Shown: positions 7,699-15,147 of the stretch, piece after piece | Position numbering within the stretch: the stretch's first letter is position 1 | How the letters are laid out: every line of letters begins with the position of its first letter | Origin: an uncultured Traorella sp. | GTDB lineage: Bacteria > Bacillota_I > Bacilli_A > Erysipelotrichales > Erysipelotrichaceae | DNA length: 48,886 bases | Assembly (NCBI RefSeq): GCF_944327115.1 | Contig: NZ_CALVGS010000007.1 | Location: 1-48,886, forward strand | Direction: 5' to 3' | The notes under the pieces: model-generated | Database searches by the model: none | The model's input: only the letters and a program-made list of their open reading frames with translations | What the model was told of the DNA's origin: nothing | Translations under genes and position numbers: made by a program

Positions 7699-8301
7699 TC
7701 AATATCCCAGTTCCTTATTCACACATATGATATGAATCCGCTGAGGTGTATAGCTGCTTGAAATTACTGTATATTCACGACAGATCTTAATCGGAGAATT
7801 ACAGTGTACACAGTGTCCGACCTGTACGCATGGATTATTTTTATGTAAGCGAATATTATTTTTCACAGCCGCAATTTCTTCGACCCTTTTAACTGCATCC
7901 TCGATATTTTCAACGATCTTATTGATCCCTACGATCACGATTACCTTTTTAGGACCGAATATCATGGCTGCCACACGATTACCGGTGCCATCTACATTAT
8001 ATAATTCACCCTTTTGAGTGATCGCATTTGAGCTTGTCAGATAGACATCTGCGCTAAAACATTCACGATAGAGCTTTTGTACATCCTCGCAGTTCTCACG
8101 ATCCAAATAGGTGATATCCTTCCTGCTTCTTAGAAGATCGATGATTCCACATTCACTTAAGGTGACGCTTCCGCCATGACTGACAACATCCCCTTCATGA
8201 ATCAGCTGACCAACCAGTTCACGACATTCTTCAACGGTTTCCACATAATCAAAGCAAAAACGATTTAATTCACAATTTCTTTTTAATTCTTCTATATTCA
8301 T
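7699..8301 (-). CDS. LUD-domain protein (LutC/YkgG-like)
   Basis: A 200-residue protein of the LUD (DUF162) family, related to the LutC/LutB lactate-utilisation proteins. Typical segments are GDVVSHGGSVTLSECGI, the VYLTSSNAITQKGELYNVDGTGNR stretch split by a loop, and FGPKKVIVIVGINKIV. Proteins of this solo type occur widely in anaerobic Firmicutes without the LutA/LutB partners, as here, and their reaction is not established. The C-terminal part contains a Cys/His cluster (HCVHCNSPIKIC) that could bind a metal. GAGGTAGTT precedes the ATG. The gene lies 7 bp after the DUF1146 gene and 1 bp before the Ham1-like gene, in one transcription unit. Confidence 0.8.
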   Translation of the reverse strand: MNIEELKRNCELNRFCFDYVETVEECRELVGQLIHEGDVVSHGGSVTLSECGIIDLLRSRKDITYLDRENCEDVQKLYRECFSADVYLTSSNAITQKGELYNVDGTGNRVAAMIFGPKKVIVIVGINKIVENIEDAVKRVEEIAAVKNNIRLHKNNPCVQVGHCVHCNSPIKICREYTVISSSYTPQRIHIICVNKELGY

Positions 8302-8308
8302 AACTACC

Positions 8309-8503
8309 TCACATCACAAACATCATTAAAAATTGCGCAATCAGATAACCTAATCCCATCGAAAACGCAAATAAAAGCACCTGTACCTGTACCGGCTTCT
8401 TTACATTACAGAATTTTTCAAACTGAATACTGCTCAGTCCAATGAAAGCAAAGGCAAAACTAAATAAATAAATGACAACACTTAAGATTTTATACAGATT
8501 CAT
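8309..8503 (-). CDS. DUF1146 (YwzB-type) small membrane protein
   Basis: A 64-residue protein with two membrane segments (about residues 5-25 and 40-62) separated by a short polar loop (QFEKFCNVKKPVQVQV). The layout and the LSSIQFEKF / LLFAFSMGLGYLIAQF segments match the DUF1146/YwzB family, which in Bacillus lies near the ATP-synthase operon and spore genes. No function is known. GGAGG precedes the ATG. Its neighbour upstream is the weakly SpoIIR-like gene. Confidence 0.75.
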   Translation of the reverse strand: MNLYKILSVVIYLFSFAFAFIGLSSIQFEKFCNVKKPVQVQVLLFAFSMGLGYLIAQFLMMFVM

Positions 8504-8531
8504 ATCAAAACCTCCACATCATCATTATACA

Positions 8532-8909
8532 CTAAAAGTTAAACCATTTCCTTATAAAAGATTTAGGTTTTACTTCAGCCATACAAAAGCTATTCCTTAC
8601 AAAGCTTCCTTCAATTTTAATTCCCTTGGTGTCACCCAGATAAAAAAACAAGGTTGATTTATAAAAATATACCTTCCTGCTTTCTGTTTCTAATTCATCT
8701 GCCACACCCTCAAGCCATTCATAAAAGCTATTCTCACTGACATGATCCAACATATCATTGACAAGATCGACGATTTCCTTTTTTCTCTCGATCAACTGAG
8801 TTTCCTTTGAATCAAATACGATGATAAAACGAAGATCCTTTGATTTCGATTCCACAGGCATACTAAAAAAGAAAAAACAGAGTAAGACAGATAAAATCAC
8901 TTTCCGCAT
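8532..8909 (-). CDS. Small secreted protein, weak resemblance to sporulation protein SpoIIR
   Basis: A 125-residue protein with an N-terminal signal peptide (RKVILSVLLCFFFFSMPVES). After it, LRFIIVFDSKETQLIERKK recalls the LR-hIIANSDSxxDQxLK start of SpoIIR, the secreted signal that triggers SpoIIGA to process pro-sigma-E. The end (GIKIEG, SFCMAEVKPKSFI) loosely recalls the C-terminal block of SpoIIR. The key ANSDS and WCVLFPP motifs are not conserved, so this is either a strongly diverged relative or unrelated. AGGTGATCTT precedes the ATG. It is the first gene of the run ending at 5946. Treat as a hypothetical secreted protein. Confidence 0.6.
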   Translation of the reverse strand: MRKVILSVLLCFFFFSMPVESKSKDLRFIIVFDSKETQLIERKKEIVDLVNDMLDHVSENSFYEWLEGVADELETESRKVYFYKSTLFFYLGDTKGIKIEGSFVRNSFCMAEVKPKSFIRKWFNF

Positions 8910-8953
8910 AAGATCACCTAATTAGATATTCCCCAAAAAATATAAAAATATAC

Positions 8954-8986
8954 AAAAAGCATTCAATGATGACCATCAAATGCTTT
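8954..8986 (-). terminator. Intrinsic terminator after the riboflavin-transporter unit
   Basis: On the minus strand AAGCATT (8985-8979) pairs with AATGCTT (8963-8957), with an inner GATG/CATC stem, followed by a T run. It starts 7 bp past the PNPOx-like gene. Confidence 0.7.
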
Positions 8987-8992
8987 GTTTCC

Positions 8993-9448
8993 TTAATCGT
9001 ATGGTTTATAAGTGACTTCTTTTGTATTAAAATCAATGAAAAGCTGGAAAGCCTTGCGATTTTCATCCTCATCCCAGATCTCTACAAACTGCGGAGTTAC
9101 TTCAATCAGGATTTCTGTATCGACATGAGAATAAGCATTATAGCTCTGCCATAGATATTCCTTATATTTCTTTTCAAATGTACGTCCTTCTTCATCTACG
9201 ACCAATCCCAGATTTTTCGCAATACCTTCTACCTGAACACCATTGAAGCACATTGCTACCCGGTTGTTTTGAAAAAGCTGTTGTGTCTTACGGAAATTCT
9301 TATCCGTTTTAAAATAGATCTTATCATTATAGAAGATACAGCTGACGTTGCGAACCATCGGATAATTATCCACACAGCTTGCCAGTGCCATGATCTTCCA
9401 ATCGCCTAACTTTTGATCCATTATTTTTTTTGCTTCATTAAATTCCAT
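8993..9448 (-). CDS. Pyridoxamine 5'-phosphate oxidase-family protein
   Basis: A 151-residue split-barrel flavin-fold protein. It shows the family pattern: an N-terminal helix (MEFNEAKKIMDQKLGD), a first strand (KIMALASCVDNYPMVRNVSC), DKIYFKTDKNFRKTQQL, the RVAMCFNGVQVEG strand and a C-terminal VEIWDEDENRKAFQLFIDF. The start at 9448 is preferred over upstream Met codons because AAAGGAG is 7 nt away. It lies 16 bp behind the RibU-like gene in a unit headed by an FMN riboswitch, which supports a flavin cofactor or a role linked to flavin supply. The substrate is unknown. Confidence 0.8.
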   Translation of the reverse strand: MEFNEAKKIMDQKLGDWKIMALASCVDNYPMVRNVSCIFYNDKIYFKTDKNFRKTQQLFQNNRVAMCFNGVQVEGIAKNLGLVVDEEGRTFEKKYKEYLWQSYNAYSHVDTEILIEVTPQFVEIWDEDENRKAFQLFIDFNTKEVTYKPYD

Positions 9449-9464
9449 AAACATACTCCTTTCC

Positions 9465-10106
9465 TTATATGATTCCTTGAATGGCCATGACCGCAAAGAT
9501 AACGGTTGCGCAAATAAATAAGCCTAGGATCAGGAATCCTAAATACTTGTTTTCTGAACCTTCCTTTTTATCGACAAGATTTGTATAACGCAAAGCAGAA
9601 ACAACAGGCTTATATAGAAATAATGTGATACCTGCATTTAAGCCGCTCTTTAAAAGGTTAAACGGAATGATTCCCGGTACCATCATGGCAATGACCGCTT
9701 CTCTTGGCATGCCATAATAGATCGGAGTAACGATATAATTCCAGATCACCATCATGATCACCGTACAGATGACACCTGATACCAGACCGATCAAGGCTCC
9801 TTTTTTCGTATGCAGCTTCTTATAGATAAAGGCTGCCGTACAAGCAAAAGCACAAGTTGATACCATGTTCATCACAACATCCAGGATCGTTCCTCCACGG
9901 TACATCAGCTCCAACACTGAAGTGATACCGCTCATCAAAAGTGAAACCATCGGTCCATAAATAAAACCACCGATCACGATGACGATATCCTTTGGGTCAT
10001 AGCTCAAAAAGGAAACAGCCGGCACCATCGGAAAATGAACCAGTACATTGATGACAACAGCCATGGCACAAAGAATACCGATCGTAGTAATTTTCTTTGT
10101 ATTCAT
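9465..10106 (-). CDS. ribU: RibU-like riboflavin ECF transporter substrate-binding (S) component
   Basis: A 213-residue integral membrane protein with about six membrane segments and the layout of ECF-transporter S components of the RibU type (MNTKKITTIGILCAMAVVIN, then SFLSYDPKDIVIVIGGFIYG). RibU captures riboflavin outside the cell and works with the shared EcfA/A'/T module, which is not in this window. An FMN riboswitch directly upstream makes the riboflavin assignment strong. The start is taken at the second of two adjacent ATGs (10106), 6 nt from AGGAGG. The gene would be shut off when FMN is abundant. Confidence 0.9.
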   Translation of the reverse strand: MNTKKITTIGILCAMAVVINVLVHFPMVPAVSFLSYDPKDIVIVIGGFIYGPMVSLLMSGITSVLELMYRGGTILDVVMNMVSTCAFACTAAFIYKKLHTKKGALIGLVSGVICTVIMMVIWNYIVTPIYYGMPREAVIAMMVPGIIPFNLLKSGLNAGITLFLYKPVVSALRYTNLVDKKEGSENKYLGFLILGLFICATVIFAVMAIQGII

Positions 10107-10127
10107 CATATCCCTCCTATCACAAAG

Positions 10128-10160
10128 AAAAACGTGCCTAAAATATCCTTCTAGGTACGT
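10128..10160 (-). terminator. Expression-platform terminator of the FMN riboswitch
   Basis: On the minus strand ACGT-A-CCTA pairs with TAGG-C-ACGT around an 11-nt loop, followed by five Ts. It lies between the aptamer and ribU, so FMN binding would promote termination. Confidence 0.8.
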
Positions 10161-10191
10161 GTACTTGCTATATTAGGAATACAACAAAATA

Positions 10192-10302
10192 CTCTTCTTT
10201 CATCCAGACTATAACTGTTGCTATCGGAGTTTCACCGATTCGGCCAATTACTTGGTTCGCGGAGTATACCGCCAGTAGAGAATTTCACTCTGCCCTGAAG
10301 TT
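10192..10302 (-). ncRNA. FMN riboswitch (RFN element)
   Basis: The minus strand carries the hallmark RFN segments in order: CTTCAGGGCAGAGTGAAATT, CTACTGGCGGTA, CCGCGAACC, GGTGAAACTCCGAT and AGTATAG-like ACAGTTATAGTCTGGATGAA, then AGAAGAGT. These build the known multi-stem FMN aptamer. A promoter lies just upstream and an intrinsic terminator just downstream, before ribU. By the known mechanism, FMN binding represses the downstream transporter. Confidence 0.95.
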
Positions 10303-10318
10303 TATTTTATGCATTTTT

Positions 10319-10347
10319 ATAATACTCCTCTTATAAGGACTTGTAAA
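10319..10347 (-). promoter_or_regulatory. Promoter of the FMN-riboswitch/ribU unit
   Basis: TTTACA (10347-10342), a 17-bp spacer and TATTAT (10324-10319) on the minus strand, immediately upstream of the riboswitch. Confidence 0.75.
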
Positions 10348-10376
10348 GCCCCTTTAAAATAAAATTAAAATAACTA

Positions 10377-10405
10377 TTGAAAAAATTTGCTTAGCGAAGT
10401 ACAAT
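10377..10405 (+). promoter_or_regulatory. Promoter of tRNA-Pro
   Basis: TTGAAA (10377-10382), a 17-bp spacer and TACAAT (10400-10405), placing transcription start a few bases before the tRNA 5' end. Confidence 0.7.
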
Positions 10406-10416
10406 AATAAAGCAAT

Positions 10417-10493
10417 CGGGATGTAGCACAGCTTGGTAGTGCGCTTGTTTCGGGAACAAGAGGTCGTCGGTTCAAATCCGGTCATCCCGACCA
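10417..10493 (+). tRNA. tRNA-Pro (anticodon CGG)
   Basis: A 77-nt cloverleaf: acceptor arms CGGGATG (10417-10423) and CATCCCG (10483-10489), discriminator A, encoded CCA end, and a T arm containing GGTTCAAATCC. The anticodon stem CTTGT/ACAAG encloses the 7-nt loop TTCGGGA, giving anticodon CGG, which reads the Pro codon CCG. G at position 37 is typical of tRNA-Pro. It is a solitary tRNA with its own promoter and terminator. Confidence 0.95.
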
Positions 10494-10502
10494 TGAAAAG
10501 CA

Positions 10503-10527
10503 AAGCGGAGAGATTCCGCTTTTTTTA
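10503..10527 (+). terminator. Terminator of tRNA-Pro
   Basis: AAGCGGA pairs with TCCGCTT around a short loop, followed by a run of Ts. Confidence 0.85.
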
Positions 10528-10578
10528 TAACAGTTTTTCATGATATATATCATATGTAAGCTTACAAATGGTCTGAAT

Positions 10579-10608
10579 AAAAAAAGAGATCAAAGCAATG
10601 ATCTCTTA
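10579..10608 (-). terminator. Terminator after the DUF6440 gene
   Basis: On the minus strand AGAGATCA and TGATCTCT form an 8-bp stem with a 6-nt loop, followed by seven Ts. Confidence 0.8.
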
Positions 10609-10620
10609 AATATGTTTCTT

Positions 10621-10794
10621 CTACAAGTCTGACATCGGTGTCACGACCGGTTGTCCGTTTTCATCAAGCAGGGGCGTAAAGCCGGCGGCATTCCCATTTC
10701 TATGAAATATATAATTGACACCTGTTTCCGTATCTACCCAGATTTCAAATACTTCAAGACTTCCCTGCACATAAGTTTTCTTAAAACGATCCAT
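10621..10794 (-). CDS. DUF6440-family small protein
   Basis: A 57-residue cytoplasmic protein of unknown function. LEVFEIWVDTETGVNYIFHR and GFTPLLDENGQPVV match the DUF6440 pattern (VDKETGVNYL, TPLLDxxGKPVV), found as solitary small proteins in Firmicutes. The ATG at 10794 has AGGAGG 7 nt upstream, so it is chosen over the longer frame reaching 10872. It sits alone between terminators. Confidence 0.75.
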   Translation of the reverse strand: MDRFKKTYVQGSLEVFEIWVDTETGVNYIFHRNGNAAGFTPLLDENGQPVVTPMSDL

Positions 10795-10897
10795 CAAATT
10801 ACCTCCTGAATCATGGTTCATGAACCATATTTCTTTTGATATTTTACTCATCTTCATCCTCATCATCAACAAATCTCACATTATTGTCATAATGTAC

Positions 10898-10918
10898 AAA
10901 AAAAGGAGATTACTCTCC
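10898..10918 (-). terminator. Terminator overlapping the end of prmC
   Basis: On the minus strand GGAGA and TCTCC pair around a GTAA loop that contains the prmC stop codon, followed by seven Ts. Confidence 0.75.
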
Positions 10919-11764
10919 TATATGATTAAAGATAAATAACATGCGGTCTTTACCGCTCATATCTTTGATGACTTCAATACGGCTGTTTGGAAAATATTGC
11001 TTAGCCAATGCGCTTAGACGTTCTTTTTGGTCATAACCCATTTCAAAGGCCAGCATGCTTTTTTCTTTTAATAAAAACTGACTTCTTTCAAAGATGATCC
11101 GGTAAAATTTTAATCCATCTTCACCGCCAAATAAAGCTACATGAGGCTCATAATCCTTGACGCTATGTTCCACTTCCTCATGAATGGGAATATAGGGAGG
11201 ATTTGAAACAAGAATATCGACCTTTATATTCTTTTCGATGAGTGGTTCACACATATCCCCTACTAAGAAAGTTACATCAACATTGAGATTTTGTGCGTTT
11301 TTCTCAGCTGTTTCAATAGCTTTTTCTGAAATATCACTGGCTGTCACCTGAAGGCTGTCCTCTTCTTTTTTTAGGGTGATGGCAATCGCACCGCTCCCGG
11401 TACCGATATCACATACCTGTACTTTTTGACCAGCGAAATATTCATCATAATAAGCCAAAACATTCGCAACCAATTCCTCTGTTTCAGGACGTGGAATCAA
11501 GACATCTTCATTGACGATAAATTTATAGCCATAGAAATACTCATAGCCTAAGATGTGCTGTAAAGGTTCTCCTGTCAGCAATAAGGCAAATTTCTCATTA
11601 AATTCCTGAAGGATATCTTCACTGATCTCATCCTCAAATTCCATATAGAGATCATGGTTTTCTTTACCGGTGATTTCCATCATCAAAAGCATGGCGGCAT
11701 TTTCCGAAAGGTTTCTTGCCACCATCTGCTTTTTCGCATTCATCAGACATTCACGATAATTCAT
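10910..11764 (-). CDS. prmC: Release factor glutamine methyltransferase PrmC (HemK)
   Basis: A 284-residue SAM-dependent enzyme that methylates the Gln of the GGQ motif in peptide-chain release factors. The N-terminal helical domain is followed by LIPRPETEELV (89-99), the SAM loop DIGTGSG (119-125) and the catalytic NPPY (188-191). It follows prfA, the gene for its substrate, by 2 bp, which is the usual pairing in Bacteria. The ribosome binding site (AGGAAA) is weak, so translation may depend on coupling to prfA. Confidence 0.95.
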   Translation of the reverse strand: MNYRECLMNAKKQMVARNLSENAAMLLMMEITGKENHDLYMEFEDEISEDILQEFNEKFALLLTGEPLQHILGYEYFYGYKFIVNEDVLIPRPETEELVANVLAYYDEYFAGQKVQVCDIGTGSGAIAITLKKEEDSLQVTASDISEKAIETAEKNAQNLNVDVTFLVGDMCEPLIEKNIKVDILVSNPPYIPIHEEVEHSVKDYEPHVALFGGEDGLKFYRIIFERSQFLLKEKSMLAFEMGYDQKERLSALAKQYFPNSRIEVIKDMSGKDRMLFIFNHIGE

Positions 11765-11766
11765 GT

Positions 11767-12837
11767 TTATTTTCCTGCCAGCTTTAATTTCTGGTCATAT
11801 TCCTCTAAGGCAGCCAGAATATCACCGAGCTTGCCTTCCATCACACGATCCAGCTGATTCAATGTAAAGTTGATACGATGATCTGTCACACGGTTTTGAG
11901 GATAATTGTAGGTACGAATCTTTTCACTGCGATCTCCCGTACCGATCTTATTTCTTCTCTCTTCACCGGCCTTAGCCGCTTCTTTTTCCATATGATCTTC
12001 ATAAACACGGGCACGGATCAGACGCATGGCTGTTTCTTTATTTGCGTGCTGGCTTCTGCCATCCTGACATTTTACGACGATGCCTGTTGGCTTATGAACG
12101 ATACGAACGGCAGAATCAGTCTTATTGATATGCTGTCCGCCTGCTCCGCTTGAACGGCAGGTTTCGATTTCCAGGTCATTTGGATCGATATCAAAATCAT
12201 CCTCTTCGACTTCCGGTGATACCAGTACCGTAGCCGTGGAAGTATGGATCCTTCCTGCCGATTCGGTCTTTGGCACACGCTGTACACGATGACTGCCACT
12301 TTCAAATTTTAAGGCACCATAAGCATGCGGTCCTTTTACCATAAAACTGATCAGTGAAAAACCACCTGCTTCCGCAGGACTTTCTTCCATCACTTCTATC
12401 TTCCAGCCGACTGTTTCCGCATAGCGGCTATACATACGGAATAAATCACCCGCAAAAATATTTCCTTCATCACCGCCGGCTGCTCCACGAATTTCCACGA
12501 TGGCATTGTTTTCATCCATCGGATCTTTAGGAATCAGTAAGATTTCTAATTTCTGATGAAGCTCTTCTTTCTTAGGCTCCAATTCTTCGATTTCCATCTT
12601 CGCCATTTCTTTCATTTCTTCATCTTTTTCTGAAAGCAGCTCATGTGCTGCTTCTAATTCTTCATTTACTTTTTTATATTCCGCATATGTTTCAACGACC
12701 TGTGTCAAAGAAGCCTGTTCCTTGGCATACTTTGCCATCAAGCGATTATCCGCCAGTGTTTCAGGCTTTAATAAAAGCTCACCCAATTCATTATATCGAG
12801 AAACAATGCTTTCAAGTCTTTCTATCATTGGATTCAT
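11767..12837 (-). CDS. prfA: Peptide chain release factor 1 (RF1)
   Basis: A 356-residue class I release factor reading UAA and UAG. The stop-codon-reading tripeptide is PKT (189-191, in RVPKTESAGRIHTS), characteristic of RF1 rather than RF2. The peptidyl-tRNA hydrolysis motif GGQ is at 233-235. Length is normal. GGAGGG precedes the ATG at 12837. It is cotranscribed with prmC and lies downstream of tdk, an order common in Firmicutes. Confidence 0.96.
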   Translation of the reverse strand: MNPMIERLESIVSRYNELGELLLKPETLADNRLMAKYAKEQASLTQVVETYAEYKKVNEELEAAHELLSEKDEEMKEMAKMEIEELEPKKEELHQKLEILLIPKDPMDENNAIVEIRGAAGGDEGNIFAGDLFRMYSRYAETVGWKIEVMEESPAEAGGFSLISFMVKGPHAYGALKFESGSHRVQRVPKTESAGRIHTSTATVLVSPEVEEDDFDIDPNDLEIETCRSSGAGGQHINKTDSAVRIVHKPTGIVVKCQDGRSQHANKETAMRLIRARVYEDHMEKEAAKAGEERRNKIGTGDRSEKIRTYNYPQNRVTDHRINFTLNQLDRVMEGKLGDILAALEEYDQKLKLAGK

Positions 12838-12887
12838 GAATGTTCCCTCCTTTTCCTTCTAATAAATAAAATTATAGATGGCTCATT

Positions 12888-13484
12888 TTAAGATTTCCCA
12901 CCGATCGTCTTTTTTCCCGGAACACAGTGACAATGACGACAACGGGCTTCATATGATTCACTGGCACCTACAAGAATGATCGGATCCTTATAATTTGCCG
13001 GTTTTCCATTGATGATGCGCTGGGTACGGGTAGCAGGTGCCCCACATTTTGTACATACGGCTGTCAGCTTCGTTACAAACTCGGCCTGAGTGACCAGTCT
13101 TGGCATGATGCTGAATGGTTCACCACGAAAATCCATATCCAAGCCGGCACACATGACACGTTTTCCCTGATCGGCAAGATAGTTGCAGATATCGACGATA
13201 TCCTCATCAAAAAACTGTACCTCATCGATCGCAATGACCTCCGCATCCTTACAAAGCTTCAAGATTTCAGCAGAATCTTTGATTGCATAGCTTTCAACGC
13301 TCGTACCGGCATGCGAAACCACCTTATCCACGCTATAACGATTATCAATGCTCGGTTTAAATACGACGATCTTCTTTTTCGCAAACTGTAAGACATTGAT
13401 CCTTCGGATCAGCTCTTCGGTCTTGCCCGCAAACATACAGCCGGTAATAACTTCGATCCAGCCCTCTTTATATTGTTGATACAT
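12888..13484 (-). CDS. tdk: Thymidine kinase
   Basis: A 198-residue type II thymidine kinase that phosphorylates thymidine with ATP in the salvage pathway. The P-loop is GCMFAGKT (15-22), the catalytic Glu lies in AIDEVQFF (E88), and a structural zinc site is formed by CTKC and CRHC near the C-terminus. The ATG at 13484, preceded by GAGGTG, is preferred to one seven codons upstream. A TATAAT box lies at 13508-13513 without a good -35. tdk, prfA and prmC probably form one unit ending at the terminator at 10898-10918. Confidence 0.95.
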   Translation of the reverse strand: MYQQYKEGWIEVITGCMFAGKTEELIRRINVLQFAKKKIVVFKPSIDNRYSVDKVVSHAGTSVESYAIKDSAEILKLCKDAEVIAIDEVQFFDEDIVDICNYLADQGKRVMCAGLDMDFRGEPFSIMPRLVTQAEFVTKLTAVCTKCGAPATRTQRIINGKPANYKDPIILVGASESYEARCRHCHCVPGKKTIGGKS

Positions 13485-13529
13485 AATTTCACCTCGAATA
13501 CCCATACATTATACACAAATCTTGTGAAA

Positions 13530-13550
13530 GAAAAAAGGACTTAATGTCCT
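13530..13550 (-). terminator. Terminator after rpmE
   Basis: On the minus strand AGGAC and GTCCT pair around a 5-nt loop and are followed by a T run, 8 bp after rpmE. Confidence 0.75.
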
Positions 13551-13557
13551 CTTTTTC

Positions 13558-13761
13558 TTATTTAAGTCCGTATTTCTTATTGAATTTCTCAATTCTACCT
13601 GCAGCAGCTGCAAATCTCTGTCTTCCGGTATAGAATGGGTGACAGTTTGAACAAGTATCAACTCTCAATGACTTAGCTGTTGAACCTGTTTCAAATTCAG
13701 CGCCGCATGAACTACATTTCACAGTAATGCGATTGTAAGTAGGGTGAATTCCTTTTTTCAT
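13558..13761 (-). CDS. rpmE: Ribosomal protein bL31, zinc-binding form
   Basis: A 67-residue bL31 with the four zinc-ligand cysteines C16, C19, C37 and C40 (CSSC and CSNC), so it is the C+ form used under zinc-replete conditions. It keeps the [10 protein letters not shown] signature of the family. GGAG precedes the ATG. It has its own promoter (13817-13845) and a terminator. Confidence 0.96.
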   Translation of the reverse strand: MKKGIHPTYNRITVKCSSCGAEFETGSTAKSLRVDTCSNCHPFYTGRQRFAAAAGRIEKFNKKYGLK

Positions 13762-13816
13762 CTTTCATTCTCCTTCCGCCTTGAGTGTCTGATCGACCCA
13801 AAGTAAGTGCTAATAC

Positions 13817-13845
13817 ATGATACCATCAAAAGAAAGCTAAATCAA
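13817..13845 (-). promoter_or_regulatory. Promoter of rpmE
   Basis: TTGATT (13845-13840), a 17-bp spacer and TATCAT (13822-13817) on the minus strand, giving a leader of about 50 nt. Confidence 0.7.
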
Positions 13846-13942
13846 GTATTTTTTGTGATATTTTCATCAATAAGAGCCATCGTTTCCTTTATTTATTTAA
13901 AATCATTCTTACGGTGTGGGCGATTCACAAACAAAAGAGGTC

Positions 13943-15139
13943 TTATAAAGTACGCTGTACTTTCTTATTCATCAACAGATAGGATATAACAGCAAATATT
14001 ACCGAAATCAGAAAAGCTATCGCACTGGAAACAAAAGAGAGCTTAGGACCGATTTCATAAATAAATCCTGCAAACAGTGAACCGCCCACCATACCTAAAG
14101 AACGCATCGAATTATAGACACCTACCATCAGACCATTCTCATCCGGCTTCGCAAACAATGAGATCATGGCCTGAAGCAACGGCTGATAAACAGCATTAAA
14201 GCCAAAGAAGACTACATTCATGATAATAAACGGAACGACATTATCAAGGATGATGATGCTTATCATCATCAAAAAGCATATACCTAAAACAGGAATGATC
14301 GATTTTAGGATATTTGTTTTCTTCATCAGCAGCACACAGATCGTAGAATTGGCAAGCAAGGTAATAAAGCCAACCGCTGCCTTTAATAATCCATTATATG
14401 ATGGCGGAAAGCCATACTGATCTTTTATGAAATAATTGAAGCATTGTTCATAACATGTGCTGGCAAAGGAAGTCGCTGCACAGACTACCAAAAAGACAAA
14501 GATAGCCATCGTCATGATATGGCGTGAGTCAAGAATGGCCTGAAAAGGATTGGATTGGTGAAGCAGACTTTTCCACGAAAAGCGTTCACTGGTCGGTGCA
14601 TCACCTAAAAACAATAAATAGAGTACCCCGATCAATGCCAAACCTGCCACCTGGCATATAAATGTCAACGGAAGTGAGATATCCCCTAAAAAGCCTCCGA
14701 TCATATATCCGAAAGCTGAGAATATCGCATTGAGCGTAACACTGGTTGCCAGATCCTGTCCTTTCTTTTCATCTGATGAATTTTCAATGACATAAAGGAT
14801 GTTACAAACAGAAATACCGCCGATGAAAAAGCCTCCGATAAGACGTGCCGCGATGATCTGCCATTCGCTCGTCGACATACTGAAAAGGGCCTGCGCAAAA
14901 GAATATCCAAAGAAACAGTAGCCGGTGATACGAGCGGTTCCTACACTTTTTGAAAATTTGCCCCAAAAGGGTGAGAAAAGAAAGTTAGTCAGAGCCATAC
15001 AGGCAAAAGCCACACCAAACATATAATCATTAAGATGCAGATTTTGGATAAAGGTCGGTGTTATCGGATGAGCAAAATTCGCAACTAATGAATATAGGAC
15101 GATCATGATAAATAAGCGGCGAATCGAAATCTTTTTCAT
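13943..15139 (-). CDS. MFS transporter, last gene of the peptide operon
   Basis: A 398-residue major facilitator with about 12 membrane segments and a positively charged tail (LLMNKKVQRTL). The loop between segments 2 and 3 reads FWGKFSKSVGTARI, the MFS motif-A position (G-x-x-x-D/K-R). It starts 8 bp after the M24 peptidase gene and closes a 14-gene run of peptide uptake and hydrolysis genes. From context it might export amino acids released from peptides, or import small peptides; sequence alone does not decide. A short inverted repeat (AAAGTAC/GTACTTT) overlaps its stop codon but lacks a good T run, so the operon end is unclear. Confidence 0.8.
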   Translation of the reverse strand: MKKISIRRLFIMIVLYSLVANFAHPITPTFIQNLHLNDYMFGVAFACMALTNFLFSPFWGKFSKSVGTARITGYCFFGYSFAQALFSMSTSEWQIIAARLIGGFFIGGISVCNILYVIENSSDEKKGQDLATSVTLNAIFSAFGYMIGGFLGDISLPLTFICQVAGLALIGVLYLLFLGDAPTSERFSWKSLLHQSNPFQAILDSRHIMTMAIFVFLVVCAATSFASTCYEQCFNYFIKDQYGFPPSYNGLLKAAVGFITLLANSTICVLLMKKTNILKSIIPVLGICFLMMISIIILDNVVPFIIMNVVFFGFNAVYQPLLQAMISLFAKPDENGLMVGVYNSMRSLGMVGGSLFAGFIYEIGPKLSFVSSAIAFLISVIFAVISYLLMNKKVQRTL

Positions 15140-15147
15140 ACTTCACC

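Noticed and set aside
13943-13975. AAAGTAC/GTACTTT inverted repeat at the end of the MFS gene as the operon terminator
   Set aside because: Overlaps the stop codon and is followed by mixed sequence rather than a T run.
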